Shown here one piece after another: positions 31,310-32,340 of a stretch of 32,340 nucleotides of DNA. Numbering within the stretch: the stretch's first letter is position 1; each line of letters opens with the position of its first letter. A program made the position numbers and the translations under genes. Origin of the DNA: Marinobacter antarcticus (GTDB taxonomy: Bacteria > Pseudomonadota > Gammaproteobacteria > Pseudomonadales > Oleiphilaceae); contig NZ_DRGY01000035.1 in assembly GCF_011049865.1 (NCBI RefSeq), positions 1 to 32,340 on the forward strand, written 5' to 3'. Under the pieces are notes generated by a model. The model was not told where the DNA came from. It worked only from the letters and a program-made list of their open reading frames with translations, and did no database searches.

Positions 31310-32340
31310 TTATTCGGCTTTGTTCTGGTTCATTCCAGATATCGCAACAACGACGCCTTCGTCTGCTGCCAGCTTGCCTTGGCAAATAGCCGGATAGATT
31401 TCTGCCAGCCCGCTCAGGCCTTCCACCGTTCTGATTTTTAACCAGTTGCGGCTCCAGGCGGCCGATGCGTGCATAAAGCGTTCGCTCCGCTCAGAGAAAC
31501 CCTGCGGGCCCCAGTCTTTCATGCGTTTTTGTATGTACGAAGGCACAAAGAAAAACTCGCTTTTAGTCTCATCCAGCCCCGCATCCCCCTGGCTCTCGGC
31601 CCAATGGGTCAGGCCGACTCTGATACTGTAATTCAGGTTCTCTCCCAGCCGTTGGGCCAGCCGCTTAAGCAGCGCGCTGTTGCCCGACATATCGACGATA
31701 ACGGTCGGCAGGCTTGTATTGATTTGATCGAGCTCGTCATAGGTCATCGCCTGCTCGTATACCTCCAGTTGCTTCACCAGGGGAAGGTTGTGTGACGAGG
31801 TGAGCGCAACAGCGGGTGGTGCGTCCGGATCGTTTGCCAGTGCATAGGCCAGGCCGATGCTTGTTTTGCTGGAGGCGCTGAGAATGATGATTTGCTGGGC
31901 CTGGTGCCACTGTTTATCTTTGAGAGCGTCCCATAAACAGAACGATGTGATATGGAGCGGCCATAAAAGCATGCGTTCCGCTTCGGCCCTTTTGTCAGCC
32001 CTTTGGTCGGCCCCTACTCCCTGTGGGATTCGGGTGTAGCTGTTATAAGCCGGTGGCAATTCTGCTCGATGTGCGCTGCCTTCCATCAGTTGATGTTCAG
32101 TAATGCGTGTTGGCTGCATAACAACGTGCGTTGCGGGCGGGAAGTAACCAAATAGCCTCTCGCCTGCGGTTATCTGATCACAGCGGGAGTCGATAACGTT
32201 TGCAAAGCCCCAAACCGGGATGACGCCCCAGCCAGCACTGTCCTCACCCACAGGCGGGTAAAACTGCCAGTAACCCAGCATGTCACCGGCCGCCGCGTAG
32301 GTAATGTTGTTGGCAGTGAAAGAGAAACTGTCTACGGCAA
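31310..32340 (-). CDS. DUF2855 family protein (partial; continues past right edge)
   Basis: The frame is open to the right edge: an internal ATG at 32281 is preceded in frame by codons reading SFTANNITYAAAGD, the conserved block of DUF2855, so the true start lies outside. MLGYWQFYPP, VWGFANVIDS, GERLFGYFPPATHVV and the Rossmann-like QIIILSASSKTSIGLAYAL segment all fit the family, which resembles quinone-oxidoreductase folds. No function is established. It ends 74 bp before the riboswitch on the same strand. Confidence 0.87.
   Translation of the reverse strand, partial: AVDSFSFTANNITYAAAGDMLGYWQFYPPVGEDSAGWGVIPVWGFANVIDSRCDQITAGERLFGYFPPATHVVMQPTRITEHQLMEGSAHRAELPPAYNSYTRIPQGVGADQRADKRAEAERMLLWPLHITSFCLWDALKDKQWHQAQQIIILSASSKTSIGLAYALANDPDAPPAVALTSSHNLPLVKQLEVYEQAMTYDELDQINTSLPTVIVDMSGNSALLKRLAQRLGENLNYSIRVGLTHWAESQGDAGLDETKSEFFFVPSYIQKRMKDWGPQGFSERSERFMHASAAWSRNWLKIRTVEGLSGLAEIYPAICQGKLAADEGVVVAISGMNQNKAE

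Noticed and set aside
1..32340. CRISPR array, prophage or integron integrase
   Set aside because: No regularly spaced repeats, phage structural genes or tyrosine recombinase frame were seen on either strand.

Overview
The window looks like a chromosomal accessory region of a marine-type gammaproteobacterium, possibly Marinobacter-like. That placement rests on gene content and is an inference; there is no rRNA or other phylogenetic marker. No integron integrase, CRISPR array or tRNA was seen.

Left part (1-7.8 kb): the end of an IS5-family insertion sequence truncates an AT-rich gene for a large protein with a nuclease-like region. A series of integron-type attC sites follows, giving a cassette cluster without a visible integrase (CALIN). 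Cassettes carry a type VI secretion PAAR-Tle1 phospholipase-like effector with a DUF2931 lipoprotein (probable immunity protein), an AHSA1/SRPBCC protein, and a YefM-YoeB toxin-antitoxin pair in reverse orientation. A ParD-ParE pair, a 45 bp copy of the PAAR gene start joined to an IS3 orfA fragment, and a Phd-RelE pair with a near-palindromic operator follow. About 390 bp of unassigned DNA closes the region.

Middle (7.8-15.4 kb): a compact tartrate catabolic operon on the minus strand, opposite a divergent LysR gene. It encodes a TctC-like binding protein, a fused TctA-TctB permease, two tartrate/malate-type dehydrogenases and a D-tartrate dehydratase. Gaps between genes are 5-11 bp.

15.5-21.4 kb: cassette-like DNA resumes. 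A 5'-truncated DinB gene ends in an attC. A two-gene cassette with an exported protein ends in a nearly identical attC. Then come an MDR oxidoreductase in reverse orientation, an intact DinB paralogue, DUF393 and DoxX-like genes, an exported protein, a lipoprotein and a glutathione S-transferase.

Right part (21.3-32.3 kb): more chromosomal in character. It holds a 7TMR-DISM/GGDEF diguanylate cyclase, a DUF3297 gene, a GlcG/HbpS-like exported protein, and a six-gene operon (phosphonate-type ABC transporter phnD-phnC-phnE-phnE, HAD-IIB phosphatase, DeoR regulator). Upstream lies a DadA-like amino-acid oxidase gene preceded by a tandem glycine riboswitch. A DUF2855 gene runs off the right edge. 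The transporter, phosphatase and regulator probably form one uptake unit of unknown substrate; the riboswitch ties the adjacent oxidase to glycine.
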